From: Streptomyces sp. VRA16 Mangrove soil
GTDB taxonomy: Bacteria; Actinomycetota; Actinomycetes; Streptomycetales; Streptomycetaceae
Assembly: GCF_017377775.1 (NCBI RefSeq)
Contig: NZ_JAFVLN010000006.1
Coordinates: 186,001-250,000 of the forward strand
Direction of reading: 5' to 3'
Length of the DNA: 64,000 nucleotides
Below are positions 50,676-60,800 of the stretch, piece after piece (position 1 is the stretch's first letter; each line of letters begins with the position of its first letter). The position numbers and the translations under genes were made by a program. The notes beneath the pieces were generated by a model. It was not told the DNA's origin. It worked only from the letters and a program-made list of their open reading frames with translations, and made no database searches.

Positions 50676-52037
50676 ATGGACAAGCAGCAGGAATTCGTGC
50701 TCCGGACCCTGGAGGAGCGCGACATCCGGTTCGTACGCCTGTGGTTCACGGACGTTCTGGGCTTCCTGAAGTCGGTGGCCGTGGCTCCGGCCGAGCTGGA
50801 GCAGGCCTTCGACGAGGGCATCGGTTTCGACGGCTCCGCGATCGAGGGCTTCGCGCGTGTCTACGAGTCCGACATGATCGCCAAGCCGGACCCGGGCACC
50901 TTCCAGGTGCTGCCCTGGCGCGCCGAGGCCCCCGGCACCGCCCGCATGTTCTGCGACATCCTGATGCCCGACGGCTCGCCGTCCTTCGCGGACCCGCGCT
51001 ACGTCCTCAAGCGGGCCCTGGCCAAGACCTCCGACCTCGGCTTCACCTTCTACACCCACCCCGAGATCGAGTTCTTCCTCCTCAAGGACAAGCCGCTCGA
51101 CGGCTCGCGCCCGACCCCCGCCGACAACTCGGGCTACTTCGACCACACCCCGCAGAACGTCGGCATGGACTTCCGCCGCCAGGCGATCACCATGCTCGAA
51201 TCGATGGGCATCTCGGTCGAGTTCAGCCACCACGAGGGCGCCCCGGGCCAGCAGGAGATCGACCTGCGCTACGCCGACGCGCTCTCCACGGCGGACAACA
51301 TCATGACGTTCCGCCTGGTCATGAAGCAGGTCGCACTGGAGCAGGGCGTCCAGGCCACGTTCATGCCGAAGCCGTTCTCCGAGCACCCCGGCTCGGGCAT
51401 GCACACGCACCTCTCGCTCTTCGAGGGCGACCGGAACGCGTTCTACGAGTCGGGCGCCGAGTACCAGCTCTCCAAGGTCGGCCGCTCCTTCATCGCGGGC
51501 CTGCTGAAGCACGCCGCCGAGATCGCCGCGGTCACCAACCAGTGGGTCAACTCCTACAAGCGCATCTGGGGCGGCTCGGAGCGCACCGCGGGCGCCGGCG
51601 GCGAGGCCCCGTCCTACATCTGCTGGGGCCACAACAACCGCTCGGCGCTCATCCGCGTGCCCATGTACAAGCCCGGCAAGACGGGCTCGGCGCGCGTCGA
51701 GGTCCGCTCCCTGGACTCCGGCTGCAACCCGTACCTGGCCTACGCGGTCCTGCTGGCCGCCGGCCTCAAGGGCATCGAGGAGGGCTACGAGCTCCCTCCG
51801 GGCGCCGACGACGACGTCTGGGCCCTCTCCGACGCCGAGCGCCGCGCGATGGGCATCGAGCCCCTCCCGCAGAACCTCGGCGAGGCCATCGCCCTGATGG
51901 AGCGCTCGGAACTGGTCGCGGAGACGCTGGGCGAGCACGTCTACGACTTCTTCCTGCGCAACAAGAAGCAGGAGTGGGAGGAGTACCGCTCCGAGGTCAC
52001 GGCGTTCGAGCTGAGGAAGAACCTGCCGGTCCTCTAG
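50676..52037 (+). CDS. glnA2: GlnA2-type glutamine synthetase-like enzyme (gamma-glutamylpolyamine synthetase)
   Basis: The protein has 453 residues. The GS fold is clear: FTDVLGFLKSVAVAP at the start, EIEFFLL (metal Glu), HEGAPGQQEIDLRY, SGMHTHLSLF, NSYKRI and ARVEVRSLDSGCNPYL. The sequence follows the S. coelicolor GlnA2 type, described as ligating glutamate to polyamines to detoxify or use them, with poor glutamine synthesis. A Tyr in GYELPPGADDD sits where GSI-beta enzymes carry the adenylylated Tyr. The glnE gene is 5.8 kb away. The ATG at 50676 follows GGAAGCGGAAG. Confidence 0.93.
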   Translation: MDKQQEFVLRTLEERDIRFVRLWFTDVLGFLKSVAVAPAELEQAFDEGIGFDGSAIEGFARVYESDMIAKPDPGTFQVLPWRAEAPGTARMFCDILMPDGSPSFADPRYVLKRALAKTSDLGFTFYTHPEIEFFLLKDKPLDGSRPTPADNSGYFDHTPQNVGMDFRRQAITMLESMGISVEFSHHEGAPGQQEIDLRYADALSTADNIMTFRLVMKQVALEQGVQATFMPKPFSEHPGSGMHTHLSLFEGDRNAFYESGAEYQLSKVGRSFIAGLLKHAAEIAAVTNQWVNSYKRIWGGSERTAGAGGEAPSYICWGHNNRSALIRVPMYKPGKTGSARVEVRSLDSGCNPYLAYAVLLAAGLKGIEEGYELPPGADDDVWALSDAERRAMGIEPLPQNLGEAIALMERSELVAETLGEHVYDFFLRNKKQEWEEYRSEVTAFELRKNLPVL

Positions 52038-52362
52038 CGGTCTCGTCCCCCACGCCACCCAGGGCGGGCCGCCCCGCCTTGGGTAATCTGCCGCGTGCCC
52101 CCGCCGCCTTGGGCAATCTGCCGCCTGGGGCGGCAGGGTGGGCAAGGCGGCCCCCGGCGCGGGGTGAGCGCTTCATTCGGCGTCCAGCTCGGTCCCGGGC
52201 GCGGTGTTGCCGGGTGCAGCTCCGGTGGGGGCTGGTCGCGCAGTTCCCCGCGCCCCTACGGGGGCGCGATCGCGTGGCGGGGTGGGGGGGGCGACGCAGC
52301 CCCGCAGGGAATGGTCAGGAATCGAGAAGCGGCGGCACTCGCGCGCGGCTAGCTTGAGGGGC
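52038..52362. other. Gene-free stretch holding composite element copy 3
   Basis: Between glnA2 and a VOC gene there is no gene. Composite element 3 occupies 52072-52257. The remaining 105 bp before the VOC gene are G-rich (GGGGTGGGGGGGGCG near 52280) without a recognisable site. Confidence 0.75.
52072..52257 (-). repeat. Composite intergenic element, copy 3 (inverted)
   Basis: Read on the minus strand it has the same order as the other copies. GGCTGGTCGCGCAGTTCCCC (complement of the first block) is at 52230-52249. Hairpin CTGCCGCC-TGG-GGCGGCAG is at 52119-52137. Two core units follow with AATCT at 52086 and 52116 (period 30). Confidence 0.85.
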
Positions 52363-52776
52363 ATGGAGCTCACCATTCATACGGCGGCCCTGCCGCACGA
52401 CGACCCGGACGCCTCCCTCGCCTTCTACCGCGACGCCCTCGGCTTCGAGGTCCGCAGCGACGTCGGCCAGGGCAAGATGCGCTGGATCACCGTCGGCCCC
52501 CCGAACCAGCCCGAGACCTGCATCCTGCTGGCCCCGCCCGCCGCCGACCCCGGCGTCACCGACGACGAACGCCGGGTCATCACCGAGATGATGGCCAAGG
52601 GCACGTACGGCTGGATCATGCTCGCCACCCGCGACCTCGACGGCGTCTTCGACAAGGTGCAGGCCACCGACGCCGAGGTCGTCCAGGAGCCGACCCAGCA
52701 GCCCTACGGCGTGCGGGACTGCGCCTTCCGCGACCCCGCGGGGAACATGGTCCGCATCCAAGAGATCACCGGCTGA
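52363..52776 (+). CDS. VOC family protein (glyoxalase-like)
   Basis: The protein has 137 residues with two beta-alpha-beta-beta-beta modules. It opens MELTIHTAALPHDDPDASLA and closes VRDCAFRDPAGNMVRIQEIT, the usual vicinal-oxygen-chelate pattern with a final Glu as likely metal ligand. The substrate is unknown; members include dioxygenases and resistance proteins. GAGGGG precedes the ATG. A truncated AraC-type gene follows 10 bp later. Confidence 0.85.
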   Translation: MELTIHTAALPHDDPDASLAFYRDALGFEVRSDVGQGKMRWITVGPPNQPETCILLAPPAADPGVTDDERRVITEMMAKGTYGWIMLATRDLDGVFDKVQATDAEVVQEPTQQPYGVRDCAFRDPAGNMVRIQEITG

Positions 52777-52786
52777 GGGCCGCGCC

Positions 52787-53044
<258 letters not shown>

Positions 53045-53054
53045 GGAGACCGCC

Positions 53055-53498
53055 ATGGCCGCCACCACGAAGAAGACGACCGAGAACTTCACCGCCGAGG
53101 AGCGCGCCGCGATGAAGGAGCGCGCCAAGGAGGTCCGGGCGAGCGCGAAGCGCGGCAAGGCGAAGGCCGACCCGGAGCCCGAGGTCCTCGCGAAGATCGC
53201 CGAGATGGACGACGCGGATCGGGTCCTGGCCGAGCGGATACACGCCCTGGTCAAGGACGTGGCCCCGCAGTTGACGCCGCGCCTGTGGTACGGGATGCCC
53301 GCCTACGCCAAGGACGGCAAGGTGCTCTGCTTCTTCCAGGACGCACGGAAGTTCAAGGCCCGCTATGCCACGCTCGGCTTCAACGACGTGGCCCGCCTCG
53401 ACGACGGCACGATGTGGCCGACCGCGTTCGCCCTCACCGAGCTGACCGCCGAGGACGAGACGCGGATCGGGGAGCTCATCAAGCGGGCGGCGGGCTGA
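53055..53498 (+). CDS. DUF1801 domain protein
   Basis: The protein has 147 residues. A charged N-terminal helix (NFTAEERAAMKERAKEVRAS) precedes the DUF1801/YdhG-like domain with TPRLWYGMPAYAKDGKVLCF and YATLGFNDVARLDDGTMWPT. Relatives have been linked to iron handling or have no known role. GAGGAG precedes the ATG at 53055. The 3' end overlaps the convergent VOC gene by 20 bp. Confidence 0.85.
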   Translation: MAATTKKTTENFTAEERAAMKERAKEVRASAKRGKAKADPEPEVLAKIAEMDDADRVLAERIHALVKDVAPQLTPRLWYGMPAYAKDGKVLCFFQDARKFKARYATLGFNDVARLDDGTMWPTAFALTELTAEDETRIGELIKRAAG

Positions 53499-53910
53499 TC
53501 GCGTCCCGGAGGGGGACGGTCGCGCGCCTGCGGTACTCCTGCACCGCCCAGCCGTTCCCGTCCGGGTCGCTGAAGTACATGAACGTGCCGCCGTCGTCCG
53601 AGCCGAACCGCACCGGCTCCGACACGTCGACACCGCGCCCGGTCAGCTCCTCGCGCGCGGCCTCGATGTCGCTGACGACGAGCTGAAGCCCGTGGTACGT
53701 GCCGGGAGCCGGGGCCCCCGTCGGGAACGGGAAACCGGCGGTGAGCACGATCGAGCATCCTGAACCCGGCGGGGTGAGCTGCACGATGCGGGCGCCCGGC
53801 ATCACCTCCCGGTCCACGTCGCAGTGGAAGCCCACCTTCTCGACGTAGAACTTCTTCGCCCGGTCGATGTCGGACACGGGCAGGGGGATCACTTCGAGTG
53901 TCATCTCCAT
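53479..53910 (-). CDS. VOC family protein, paralogue A
   Basis: The protein has 143 residues: DIDRAKKFYVEKVGFHCDVD, GARIVQLTPPGSGCSIVL and FSDPDGNGWAVQEYR. It has the two-module vicinal-oxygen-chelate fold. It is clearly related to the gene at 57250-57681 (shared VQLTPPGSxCSI and DPDGNGWxVQE), and the two flank the operon in between in the same orientation. Start ATG 53910 or the second Met at 53904. Confidence 0.87.
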   Translation of the reverse strand: MEMTLEVIPLPVSDIDRAKKFYVEKVGFHCDVDREVMPGARIVQLTPPGSGCSIVLTAGFPFPTGAPAPGTYHGLQLVVSDIEAAREELTGRGVDVSEPVRFGSDDGGTFMYFSDPDGNGWAVQEYRRRATVPLRDAISPPPA

Positions 53911-53913
53911 CGG

Positions 53914-54939
53914 TCAAAGGTAGGCGGGGGAGACGCCCGCCGTCAGGAGCCTGTGCGGCGCGCCCGAGCCGTCGGCCGGCACGGTGTAGAGGTCGGCGCC
54001 GTAGTCGCCGGGCAGGGCGTACGTCACGTGCCCGTCGTCGCTCCACACGGCCTGGTCGTCGACGCTGCGGGTCTCGGCGAGCGGCGTCTCGTGGAACGTG
54101 GCCAGGTCGAGCACGTACAGGCGCCACGGCGCGTCCGCGGGCAGTCCCGGCACGCGCTTCTTGTACGCGATCCGGGTGCCGTCGGGGGACAGGGACGGGC
54201 ACTCGACGTTCGCGTGGAGGGTGGTGACGGTGCGGGCCCGCAGATCGCCGCGGACCAGGTACGTCTTTCCGCCGGTGGCGAGCGTCGCGTAGAAGTGGCG
54301 GTCGTCGGCGGCGAAGGTGACGCCCCAGAAGTTCACGTCCGCCGCCCGGTACGGGTGCCCGTCCTTGATGACCCGGTACGCCTCAAGTGAGGCTGTCAGC
54401 CTGCCCGTCGAGGTGTCGAGGATCGCGGCGCGGGTCGAGAAGTCGGTGCCCGCGTAGCTGTCGCCGCCGACGAACGCCGTCCACGCCGCGTACCGCCCGC
54501 TCGGCGAGACCCGGGCCCGCGACGGGATGCCGGGCACCGGATAGTGGGCCTTCTCGTGCAAGGAGGCGTCGAGGACGGTGGCGCGGTAGGTGTCGGTGAG
54601 CGCGCCGTGAACCGCCTGAAGACAGATGCCGGTGCCCGAACTGGCGTAGAAGCGAAGGCACTTGAGGCCGGTGGCCGTCGCCGTGCGCGGCCCCGACGGG
54701 GCGGCGACGGGGGTGGTCGCCAGTTCGTCGCGGTGCGGGCCCCACGCCATGTTGCGGAACACCATCCGGTGCCCGCCGGACCCGAGCCGCACCGTGCCCT
54801 CGGTGACGGCGGGGCCGCCGGGGCGGGCCTGGCCGCGGCGATCGGCGCGGGCCGACGCGTGCAGGACGGCGGCCGTCGCCACCGCCGCCAGGGCGAGCAC
54901 CGCCGCGATGAGGACCGTGAGCTTGTTGCGCGTCGTCAT
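53914..54939 (-). CDS. Membrane-anchored TolB-like beta-propeller protein
   Basis: The protein has 341 residues. One N-terminal hydrophobic helix (LTVLIAAVLALAAVATAAVL) anchors it. Propeller blades follow with the SPSGRYAAWTAF, SPDGTRIAYKKRV and DDGHVTYALPG pattern of TolB/WD40-like repeats. It is probably a surface scaffold or sensor. The ATG overlaps the stop of the MFS gene (ATGA), so it is third in a tightly coupled operon. Confidence 0.82.
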   Translation of the reverse strand: MTTRNKLTVLIAAVLALAAVATAAVLHASARADRRGQARPGGPAVTEGTVRLGSGGHRMVFRNMAWGPHRDELATTPVAAPSGPRTATATGLKCLRFYASSGTGICLQAVHGALTDTYRATVLDASLHEKAHYPVPGIPSRARVSPSGRYAAWTAFVGGDSYAGTDFSTRAAILDTSTGRLTASLEAYRVIKDGHPYRAADVNFWGVTFAADDRHFYATLATGGKTYLVRGDLRARTVTTLHANVECPSLSPDGTRIAYKKRVPGLPADAPWRLYVLDLATFHETPLAETRSVDDQAVWSDDGHVTYALPGDYGADLYTVPADGSGAPHRLLTAGVSPAYL

Positions 54940-56228
54940 GCCGTCGCTTCCGTCTGCTGGGTCTGCCGCGCCGGTGTGCGGACGGGCCGGAGGAGGAGCG
55001 CCGCCGTCGCTGCGGCGACGAGCAGGGCCGCCGCGACGGAGAGCGCCGTGCGGTCGCCCCAGGCCGTCCAGGCCGCGCCGAACCCGAGGGAGCAGCCGAA
55101 GCGGGCGGCGGCCTGCCCGGTCTGCACCACCGCGAGGCCGGACGAGCGGCGCTCCTCCGGGACGGTGGCTGAGGCCGCCGCCATCAGGACGCCGTCCGTC
55201 GCCGCGTAGAACGTGCCGTGCAACAGCAGGACGACACAGGGCAGGGCCGGGGTGCGGGCGTGGGTCAGCAGCAGCCCGTACGCGGCGAGCAGCGCGACAT
55301 GTCCGCCGAGGAAGACCGGCCAGGCGCCCACCCGGTCCGAGAGCCGGCCCAGCGGGGCGGCGAGCAGCAGGAACGCGGCGGCCGTGCCCAGCGGGAGCAG
55401 CGCGAACCACTGCTCGGGCACGCCCAGTTGACGCTGGAGGACCAGGTAGACGAACGCGTCGCTGACCGTCGCCAGGCCCAGCAGGGTCGCGCACGCGGTG
55501 ATGCGGATCAGGGCCCGGGAGGGCGGCGTCGTACGGCGCCGGGCGGGTGTCGGCCGTGGTGGCTCGCGCCGTGCCGCGCCCCCGTTCCGGGGCACGAACA
55601 GCACCAGGACCAGGACCCCCAGCGCCGCCACGCAGAAGCTCACCGTGAACACGGCGTCGTAGCCGTCCACCGTCGCCCGCAGGATCACGAAGGCCACCAA
55701 GGGGCCGAGCAGCGCGCCCGCCGTGTCCATCGCCCGGTGCACACCGAACGCCCGCCCCCGCGCCTCCGGGGTGCTGGACAGCGAGATCAGCGCGTCGCGC
55801 GGGGCGGTGCGCAGGCCCTTGCCGGTGCGGTCGGCCGCGAGCACGGCGCCGATCAGCGGCAGCGAACCCGCGACGAGCAACAGCGGCTTGCACAGCGCCG
55901 ACAGCCCGTAACCGAGGACCGCGACCGTCTTGTGGCGGCCGCCGCCGCTGTCGGCGAACCGTCCGCCGATCAGCCGCACCAGCGCCGAGAAGCCGTTGTA
56001 GACACCGTCCAGGAGCCCGAAGCCCATTGGGCTCAGGCCGAGCCCCGCCACCAGGTACAGGGGCAGGACCGCGGTCACCATCTCCGACGAGACATCGGTG
56101 ATCAGGCTGACCGCGCCGAGCGCGAACACGGTGGAGCCCACGGCGCGCCGCCGCCCGGCACTCGGCCGGACGGCGGGCTCCGCGGACGTCGGCGCCGGGG
56201 ATGTCGCGCGACTGTCCGCTACGTACAT
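54936..56228 (-). CDS. MFS transporter
   Basis: The protein has 430 residues and 12 hydrophobic segments. The first helix pair reads TDVSSEMVTAVLPLYLVAGL and the next has GFGLLDGVYNGFSALVRLIG, a pattern of the major-facilitator group often called UMF1/antiporter-like. DRTGKGLRTAPRDALI sits where motif A's second copy would be. Substrate unknown. The ATG follows the upstream TGA after one base (TGA-C-ATG), with no own ribosome site, so it depends on coupling. Confidence 0.88.
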   Translation of the reverse strand: MYVADSRATSPAPTSAEPAVRPSAGRRRAVGSTVFALGAVSLITDVSSEMVTAVLPLYLVAGLGLSPMGFGLLDGVYNGFSALVRLIGGRFADSGGGRHKTVAVLGYGLSALCKPLLLVAGSLPLIGAVLAADRTGKGLRTAPRDALISLSSTPEARGRAFGVHRAMDTAGALLGPLVAFVILRATVDGYDAVFTVSFCVAALGVLVLVLFVPRNGGAARREPPRPTPARRRTTPPSRALIRITACATLLGLATVSDAFVYLVLQRQLGVPEQWFALLPLGTAAAFLLLAAPLGRLSDRVGAWPVFLGGHVALLAAYGLLLTHARTPALPCVVLLLHGTFYAATDGVLMAAASATVPEERRSSGLAVVQTGQAAARFGCSLGFGAAWTAWGDRTALSVAAALLVAAATAALLLRPVRTPARQTQQTEATA

Positions 56229-56229
56229 G

Positions 56230-57123
56230 TCAGGAGGTCCAGATCCCGGTGATGTCCTTGGCCGTCGCCGCGTTGCCCGCGTGCGAGGTCAGCCCGTGCA
56301 TGTCCTCCAGGGTGCGCAGCAGGTCGTAGTGGTTGTACGTGGTCGAGGAGGTGGCCCCCGCCGTGACCTGCTGGCCGTAGAGGACCGTGGGGATCCTGTT
56401 GCCGCTGAGCCGGTTGTCCTCGTCGAAGGTGACGACGAGCAGGCTGTTGTGGGTCTTCGCCCAGGTCGCGTACGCGCCCAGGTTGTTCTTCAGCCAGGTG
56501 TCGCCGGTGGCGACGGAGCAGTCGTGCATGTCGCTGCACAGGTCGGGGACGACGTAGGAGACCTGGGGGAGCGTGGAGTAGTCCGTGGGGAACTGGGCGA
56601 AGGTCTTCGCCGACGACGTCGGTACGTTGCTGAAGCCGAACCACGGATTGTGCTTGCGGGCGTAGTCGCCGGAGGAGCAGGTGGTCGAACCCTGGCTCGG
56701 CAGGCCCTCGTTGTAGCTGCCCCACGTCTTCCCGGCGGCGATCAGCTCCGCGGCCAGGTTGGCCGCGGAGGAGAAGCCGGGCGTGTAGCAGCTGTCGTCC
56801 GTGATGCCCTGCGTGGCGCCGGAGAACATCGCGAAGTAGTTGGGCTGGCTCGGGTGCGTCTCCGCGTACGCGGCGGTCAGGTTGGCGCCTCCCTTCGCGA
56901 GGCTGTTGAGGTACGGCGCGCTGGAGGAGCCGATCACCTGGCTGTACGCGTGGTTCTCGAAGACCACGACGACGGTGTGGTCAGGGGTGGGCACGGTCGC
57001 CGCCGCATGGGCGGACGAGCCGCCGCCGAGCGCGAGCCAGCCGCCGGCGGCGGCCGCCGTCAGGGCGAGGACCGAGGTGAGCGCCTTGCCGCGGGCGCGA
57101 CGCAGGAGGGAACTGCCGGGCAC
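56230..57123 (-). CDS. Secreted phosphoesterase, acid phosphatase/phospholipase C-like (PF04185 type)
   Basis: The protein has 297 residues. A signal peptide (ALTSVLALTAAAAGGWLALG) leads to DHTVVVVFENHAYSQVIGSS, the metal-binding ENxxY start of this family, then THPSQPNYFAMFSGATQGIT with the nucleophile region and LLVVTFDEDNR with the second metal site. It should cleave phosphoesters outside the cell. GTG 57121-57123 follows GGAGG at 6 nt. It is the first gene of the phosphoesterase-MFS-propeller operon. Confidence 0.88.
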   Translation of the reverse strand: MPGSSLLRRARGKALTSVLALTAAAAGGWLALGGGSSAHAAATVPTPDHTVVVVFENHAYSQVIGSSSAPYLNSLAKGGANLTAAYAETHPSQPNYFAMFSGATQGITDDSCYTPGFSSAANLAAELIAAGKTWGSYNEGLPSQGSTTCSSGDYARKHNPWFGFSNVPTSSAKTFAQFPTDYSTLPQVSYVVPDLCSDMHDCSVATGDTWLKNNLGAYATWAKTHNSLLVVTFDEDNRLSGNRIPTVLYGQQVTAGATSSTTYNHYDLLRTLEDMHGLTSHAGNAATAKDITGIWTS

Positions 57124-57249
57124 GTGAGACCTCCGGGGTGGGGGAGGAGCAGGGATTCCTGGCGGTGCGGCCAGAGCATGCACACGCCAAGAGGCCCCGG
57201 TGTCACGTGTTCCGCCTCGATCGGGTGAAGCGCCGGTGAATCCTCGGGG

Positions 57250-57681
57250 TCAGCGGTCGCCGAGCGGAGCCGGCGCCTCCTGGACCGTCCAGCCGTTGCC
57301 GTCCGGGTCCTTGAAGAACATGAACGAGTTCCACTCCCCGCCCGGCCCCTCCTCCCAGCCGCCCGCACCCGCGTGCCGCACCGGGCTCACGTCCACCCCG
57401 CGGGCGACCAGCTGCGCGTGCGCGGCCGCGATGTCCGTGACACAGACCTGCAGACCGGTGAGCGAGCCGGGCTCCATCGGCCGCTGGCCGGGCGCGCCCG
57501 GCATCCCCTGGAGCAGCGCGATCGAGCAGCGCGACCCCGGCGGCGTGAGCTGGACGACGCGGATGCCCGGCGCGACCTCGCGGTCCAGGTCGACCTTGAA
57601 ACCCACCTTGTCGGCGTAGAACTCCTTGGCGCGGTCCACGTCGGCGACGGGCACGGTGACGACTTCCAGGGTCCATTCCAT
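57250..57681 (-). CDS. VOC family protein, paralogue B
   Basis: The protein has 143 residues: DVDRAKEFYADKVGFKVDLD, GIRVVQLTPPGSRCSIAL and FFKDPDGNGWTVQEAPA. It is a clear paralogue of the gene at 53479-53910 and the same length. AAAGGAC precedes the ATG at 57679-57681. It is divergent from glnE. Confidence 0.88.
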   Translation of the reverse strand: MEWTLEVVTVPVADVDRAKEFYADKVGFKVDLDREVAPGIRVVQLTPPGSRCSIALLQGMPGAPGQRPMEPGSLTGLQVCVTDIAAAHAQLVARGVDVSPVRHAGAGGWEEGPGGEWNSFMFFKDPDGNGWTVQEAPAPLGDR

Positions 57682-57813
57682 GGGCGGTCCTTTCGAAGAC
57701 GTACGGGAATCCTGCCGCCGGGAACGCCGTCGCGCACCCCGTCACGACGCATCGGTCCCGCGACGGGCGCAGTAGGCTCAGCACCAGCGTGTGATCGAAC
57801 AGGAGGCCGGGCG

Positions 57814-60800
57814 ATGTCGGTGCCGCAGGGGAGAAGGAGCAGTACGTTCACGCGGCTGCTGCGGCACGGATTCACCGATCCGTCCGGCGCGGAGCGGCTG
57901 CTCGACGCCGACGCGCTGACCGCCGTACGGTCCGACCCGCTGCTCCTGGACGCGCTCGGCGCCACCGCCGACCCCGATCTGGCGCTGCTCGGCCTGGTCC
58001 GGCTCGTCGAGGCGCAGCCCGGCCCCACCGCGCGCCAGGAACTCCTCGACACCCTCATCACCGCGAAGCCGCTGCGCGACCGCCTGCTCGGCGTGCTCGG
58101 CGCCTCCGAGGCGCTCGCCGACCACCTCGCCCGGCACAGCGGCGACTGGCAGGCCCTGGTCACGTACGAGCCGAGCGACCTGCACCCGGGCGTGGTGGAG
58201 TTCGAGCAGGGCCTCGCCGCCGCCACCGACCCCGTGTCGCTGCGCGTCGCCTACCGCCGCTGCCTGCTGTCGATAGCGGCCCGCGACGTGTGCGGCACCA
58301 CCGACATCGCCGAGACCGCCGCCGAACTCGCCGACCTCGCCACCGCCACGCTGCGTGCCGCGCTCGCCATGGCCCGCACGGCGGCGCCCGCCGACGCCGC
58401 GCTGTGCCGGCTCGCCGTCATCGCGATGGGCAAGTGCGGCGGCCACGAACTGAACTACGTCTCCGACGTCGACGTCATCTTCGTCGGCGAGGCCGTGGAG
58501 GGCGCTGCCGGGGCCGACGAGGGCAAGGCGATCCAGGCCGCCACCCGGCTGGCCTCGCACATGATGCGGATCTGCTCGGAGACCACCGTCGAGGGCACGA
58601 TCTGGCCGGTCGACGCGAACCTGCGCCCCGAGGGCCGCAACGGCCCGCTCGTGCGCACCCTCTCCTCCCACCTCGCCTACTACCAGCGCTGGGCCAAGAC
58701 CTGGGAGTTCCAGGCGCTCCTCAAGGCCCGCCCGGTGGCGGGCGATCCCGAGCTGGGCGCGGCGTACGTGGAGGCCGTCTCGCCGCTGGTGTGGCAGGCC
58801 GCCGAGCGCGAGAACTTCGTGCCCGACGTGCAGAAGATGCGCCGCCGCGTCGTCGAGAACATCCCGGCGGGAGAGGTCGAGCGGGAGCTGAAGCTCGGCC
58901 CGGGCGGGCTGCGCGACGTCGAATTCGCCGTCCAGCTGCTCCAGTTGGTGCACGGCCGCTCCGACGCGTCGCTGCGCAGCGGCACGACCCTGGACGCGCT
59001 GGCCGCGCTCGCCGACGGCGGCTACGTGGGCCGGGTCGACGCCGTCCAGCTCGACGACGCCTACCGCTTCCTGCGGACGCTCGAACACCGCATCCAGCTC
59101 TACAGATTGCGCCGCACCCACCTCGTCCCCGAGAGCGAGGCGGACCTGCGCCGCATCGGCCGCTCGATGGGCATGCGCACCGAGCCCCTCACGGACCTCA
59201 GCCGCGCCTGGAAGCGCCACACGTCGGTCGTCCGCCGCCTGCACGAGAAGCTCTTCTACCGTCCGCTGCTCGACGCCGTCGCCCAGCTGGCCCCGGGCGA
59301 GACCCGCTTGAGCACGGAGGCGGCCCGCGAGCGGCTTGTCGCGCTCGGCTACGCGGACCCCAGCGCGGCCCTGCGCCACCTGGAGGCGCTGGCCTCCGGC
59401 GTCAGCCGCAAGGCCGCCATTCAGCGCACGCTGCTGCCGGTGCTGCTCGGCTGGTTCGCCGACTCGGCCGACCCGGACGCGGGCCTGCTCAACTTCCGCA
59501 AGGTCTCCGACGCGCTCGGCAAGACCCCCTGGTACCTGCGGCTGCTGCGCGACGAGGGCGCCGCGGCCGAGAACCTGGCCCGGGTGCTCTCCGCCGGGCG
59601 CCTCGCCCCCGACCTCCTCATGCGCGCCCCCGAAGCGGTCGCGCTGCTCGGCGACGACCAGGGCCTTCGGCCCCGCGAGCACGCCCAGCTGGAGCAGGAG
59701 GTCATGGCGGCGGTCGGCCGGGCCGACGGCGGGGAGCAGGCCGTCGTCGCGGCCCGCGGGGTGCGCCGTCGCGAACTGTTCCGTACGGCGGCGGCCGACA
59801 TCATCGCCTCCTACGGCACCGAGGACACCCCCGCGGTCGCCGATCAGGGCGCGCTGGTGGACCAAGTGGGCGGCGCCGTCTCGGACCTGACGGCCGCCAC
59901 GCTCGCCGGAACGCTGCGCGCCGTCGTCCGCGACGGCTGGGGCGACACCCTCCCCACCCGCTTCGCCGTCATCGCCATGGGCCGCTTCGGCGGACACGAA
60001 CTCGGGTACGGCTCCGACGCCGACGTGCTGTTCGTGCACGAGCCGCGCGAGGGCGTCAGCGACCACGAGGCGACGCAGGCGGCCAACAAGGTCGTCGCAG
60101 AGATGCGCCGCCTGCTGGCCATCCCGAGCGCCGACCCGCCCCTGCTCATCGACGCGGACCTGCGCCCCGAGGGCAAGTCGGGACCGCTCGTCCGCACGCT
60201 CAAGTCCTACGAGGCGTACTACCGCCGCTGGTCCCTGGTCTGGGAGTCGCAGGCCCTGCTGCGGGCCCAACCGGTCGCCGGGGACGCGGAGCTGGGGCGC
60301 GCCTTCATCGACCTCGTCGACCCGCTCCGCTACCCGGCCGAGGGCCTCGGCGACGACGCGATCCGCGAGATCCGCCGTCTGAAGGCCCGGATGGAGTCGG
60401 AGCGGATGCCGCGCGGCGCGGACCCCACCCTCCACACCAAGCTGGGCCGCGGCGGCCTGTCCGACGTCGAGTGGACGGTGCAGCTCCTCCAGCTCCGGCA
60501 CGGCTGGGCGGAACCGGGCCTGCGCACGACCCGCACCCGTGAGGCCCTGGCCGCGGCCTGCGCCGCCGGTCTGCTGCCGGCCGAGGACGCGGCCACCCTC
60601 GACGAGGCGTGGGTCCTTGCGACGCGGGTGCGCAATGCGGTGATGCTGGTGCGGGGGCGGGCCGGTGACACGTTCCCCTCCGACGGGCGTGAACTCGGCG
60701 CGGTGGGGCGCTACCTGGGGTACGACCCCGGTCACGTCGGTGACATGCTCGACGACTACCGCCGCACCACGCGCCGCGCCCGAGCGGTGGCGGAAGAACA

